Shown: positions 5,622 through 6,041 of the stretch, one piece after another
Layout of the letters: each line of letters begins with the position of its first letter
Position numbering within the stretch: the first letter of the stretch is position 1
From: Prolixibacteraceae bacterium
Lineage (GTDB): Bacteria; Bacteroidota; Bacteroidia; Bacteroidales; Prolixibacteraceae
Length of the DNA: 6,041 bases
Assembly: GCA_014380255.1 (NCBI GenBank)
Contig: JACMKG010000013.1
Span: 1 to 6,041 of the forward strand
Direction of reading: 5' to 3'
Notes under the pieces: generated by a model
Databases searched by the model: none
Told to the model about the DNA's origin: nothing
The model's input: the letters and a program-made list of their open reading frames with translations, nothing else
Translations under genes and position numbers: made by a program

Positions 5622-5764
5622 TTGCCGGTTTCAAGAAGGCGGCAAATTGAATGGACAGTATGCAATAGCAAAAAGCTACCGGTTGCAAGCGGCTGGCAAG
5701 AAATGCTTCGATTAGGAAGTCTTTAAAGCGAAAGCCGCATAAGTTTTGGTAGCTGCTGACAGCT
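5622..5764. other. Intergenic region dense in inverted repeats
   Basis: The spacer between the convergent DUF819 and nitroreductase genes holds a hairpin TTGCCG/CGGCAA (5622-5627 with 5640-5645, 12-base loop). It also holds a nested set: AGCTACC/GGTAGCT (5674-5680 with 5748-5754), inside it GCGGCT/AGCCGC (5689-5694 with 5733-5738), and inside that CTTC/GAAG (5706-5709 with 5716-5719). AGCTG/CAGCT (5751-5755 with 5760-5764) is a further small hairpin that competes with the outer stem. There is no T tract, so these are not clear intrinsic terminators. They could be a folded RNA, a decayed repeat, or chance. Confidence 0.35.
5625..5699. repeat. Imperfect direct repeat of 21 bases
   Basis: Segments 5625-5645 and 5679-5699 both begin CCGGTT, share CAAG five to eight bases later, and both end GGCAA. 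They match at 16 of 21 positions with no gaps. The first copy overlaps the TTGCCG/CGGCAA hairpin. This may be the remnant of a dispersed intergenic repeat family, but only these two copies are visible here. Confidence 0.4.
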
Positions 5765-5772
5765 TAAATTAG

Positions 5773-6041
5773 TTAAATCAACACGACTCCCGGGCTTATT
5801 CGCGATGCTTCATTTTTGTATTTCACTTTAGGATATCCAATAAGAAGTGAAGCATAAACCGCATGATTGTTGGGAATGCCAAATTCTTTATTTTCCTTGT
5901 TTTTCTTGCCCATCGCTTTAACTATAAAACCATTAAAACATGTGCCTAGTCCAAGTGTGCTGGCATAGATGGAAGTATAGGTTGCCCAAATGTAGGCATC
6001 TGCTTCAAGCATTCCAACTTTGGAAACAGGGCCATGAAACA
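5773..6041 (-). CDS. Nitroreductase-family flavoprotein, C-terminal part (runs off right edge)
   Basis: The reverse strand is open from the window edge to a TAA at 5775-5773, giving the last 88 residues. Met at 6012 is internal; the frame continues upstream as FHGPVSKVG, so the true start is outside the window. Family marks are the helix with ADAYIWATYTSIYASTLGLGTCFNGFIV, containing the hallmark SLGLGTCW-like segment that lines the FMN site, and the later FGIPNNHAVYASLLIGYPKVKYK, where GIP..H.V...L.IGYP is typical of the group. The GYPKVKY-K----R tail resembles the subgroup in which a nitroreductase domain often follows a 4Fe-4S ferredoxin domain, but that N-terminal part, if present, is not visible. 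Members use NAD(P)H and FMN to reduce nitro compounds, quinones or flavins; the natural substrate here is unknown. It is convergent with the DUF819 gene, and no clear terminator was found downstream of its stop. Confidence 0.88.
   Translation of the reverse strand, partial: FHGPVSKVGMLEADAYIWATYTSIYASTLGLGTCFNGFIVKAMGKKNKENKEFGIPNNHAVYASLLIGYPKVKYKNEASRISPGVVLI

Overview
The window reads as a piece of a Bacteroidota chromosome (Sphingobacteriia, Cytophagia or a relative; I cannot place it more finely). This rests on several points: AT-rich intergenic DNA, mostly weak or absent Shine-Dalgarno sequences, several TAnnTTTG-like -7 elements (the Bacteroidota promoter signature) and the general look of the proteins. 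There are seven convincing or probable genes. They are separated by intergenic gaps of up to about 285 bases, and no gap exceeds 300 bases. I see no rRNA, tRNA, insertion sequence, phage gene or CRISPR array.

Layout. Bases 1-520 (minus) hold the N-terminal 173 residues of a cytochrome bd quinol oxidase subunit I, which runs off the left edge. A 246-base spacer with two dyad elements follows, then a 98-residue acidic protein of unknown function (767-1063, plus). Next is the metabolic core: nicotinate phosphoribosyltransferase (pncB, 1271-2686) and nicotinamidase (pncA, 2691-3326), 4 bases apart and surely one operon. Together they carry nicotinamide to nicotinic acid and then to nicotinate mononucleotide, the salvage entry to the Preiss-Handler route to NAD. 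The spacer 3327-3555 contains a small tandem repeat and short palindromes.

A cold-shock-domain protein (3612-3803, minus) converges on pncA and has its own clear intrinsic terminator (3556-3583). Divergent from it is a 52-codon small gene (4062-4220, plus), followed by a very strong intrinsic terminator (4242-4295). This arrangement argues that the small gene is a real, independent transcription unit. A DUF819-family multispanning membrane protein (4435-5601, plus) comes next. After a spacer rich in inverted repeats, the C-terminal 88 residues of a nitroreductase-family flavoprotein (5773-6041, minus) run off the right edge.

Functionally, bd oxidase, NAD salvage and a nitroreductase share a loose redox theme. 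They are separate transcription units on different strands, so I do not infer a joint system. The window looks like ordinary housekeeping DNA. The items most worth a second look are the 52-residue small gene with its terminator, the unknown 98-residue protein, and the folded-looking spacer at 5622-5764.
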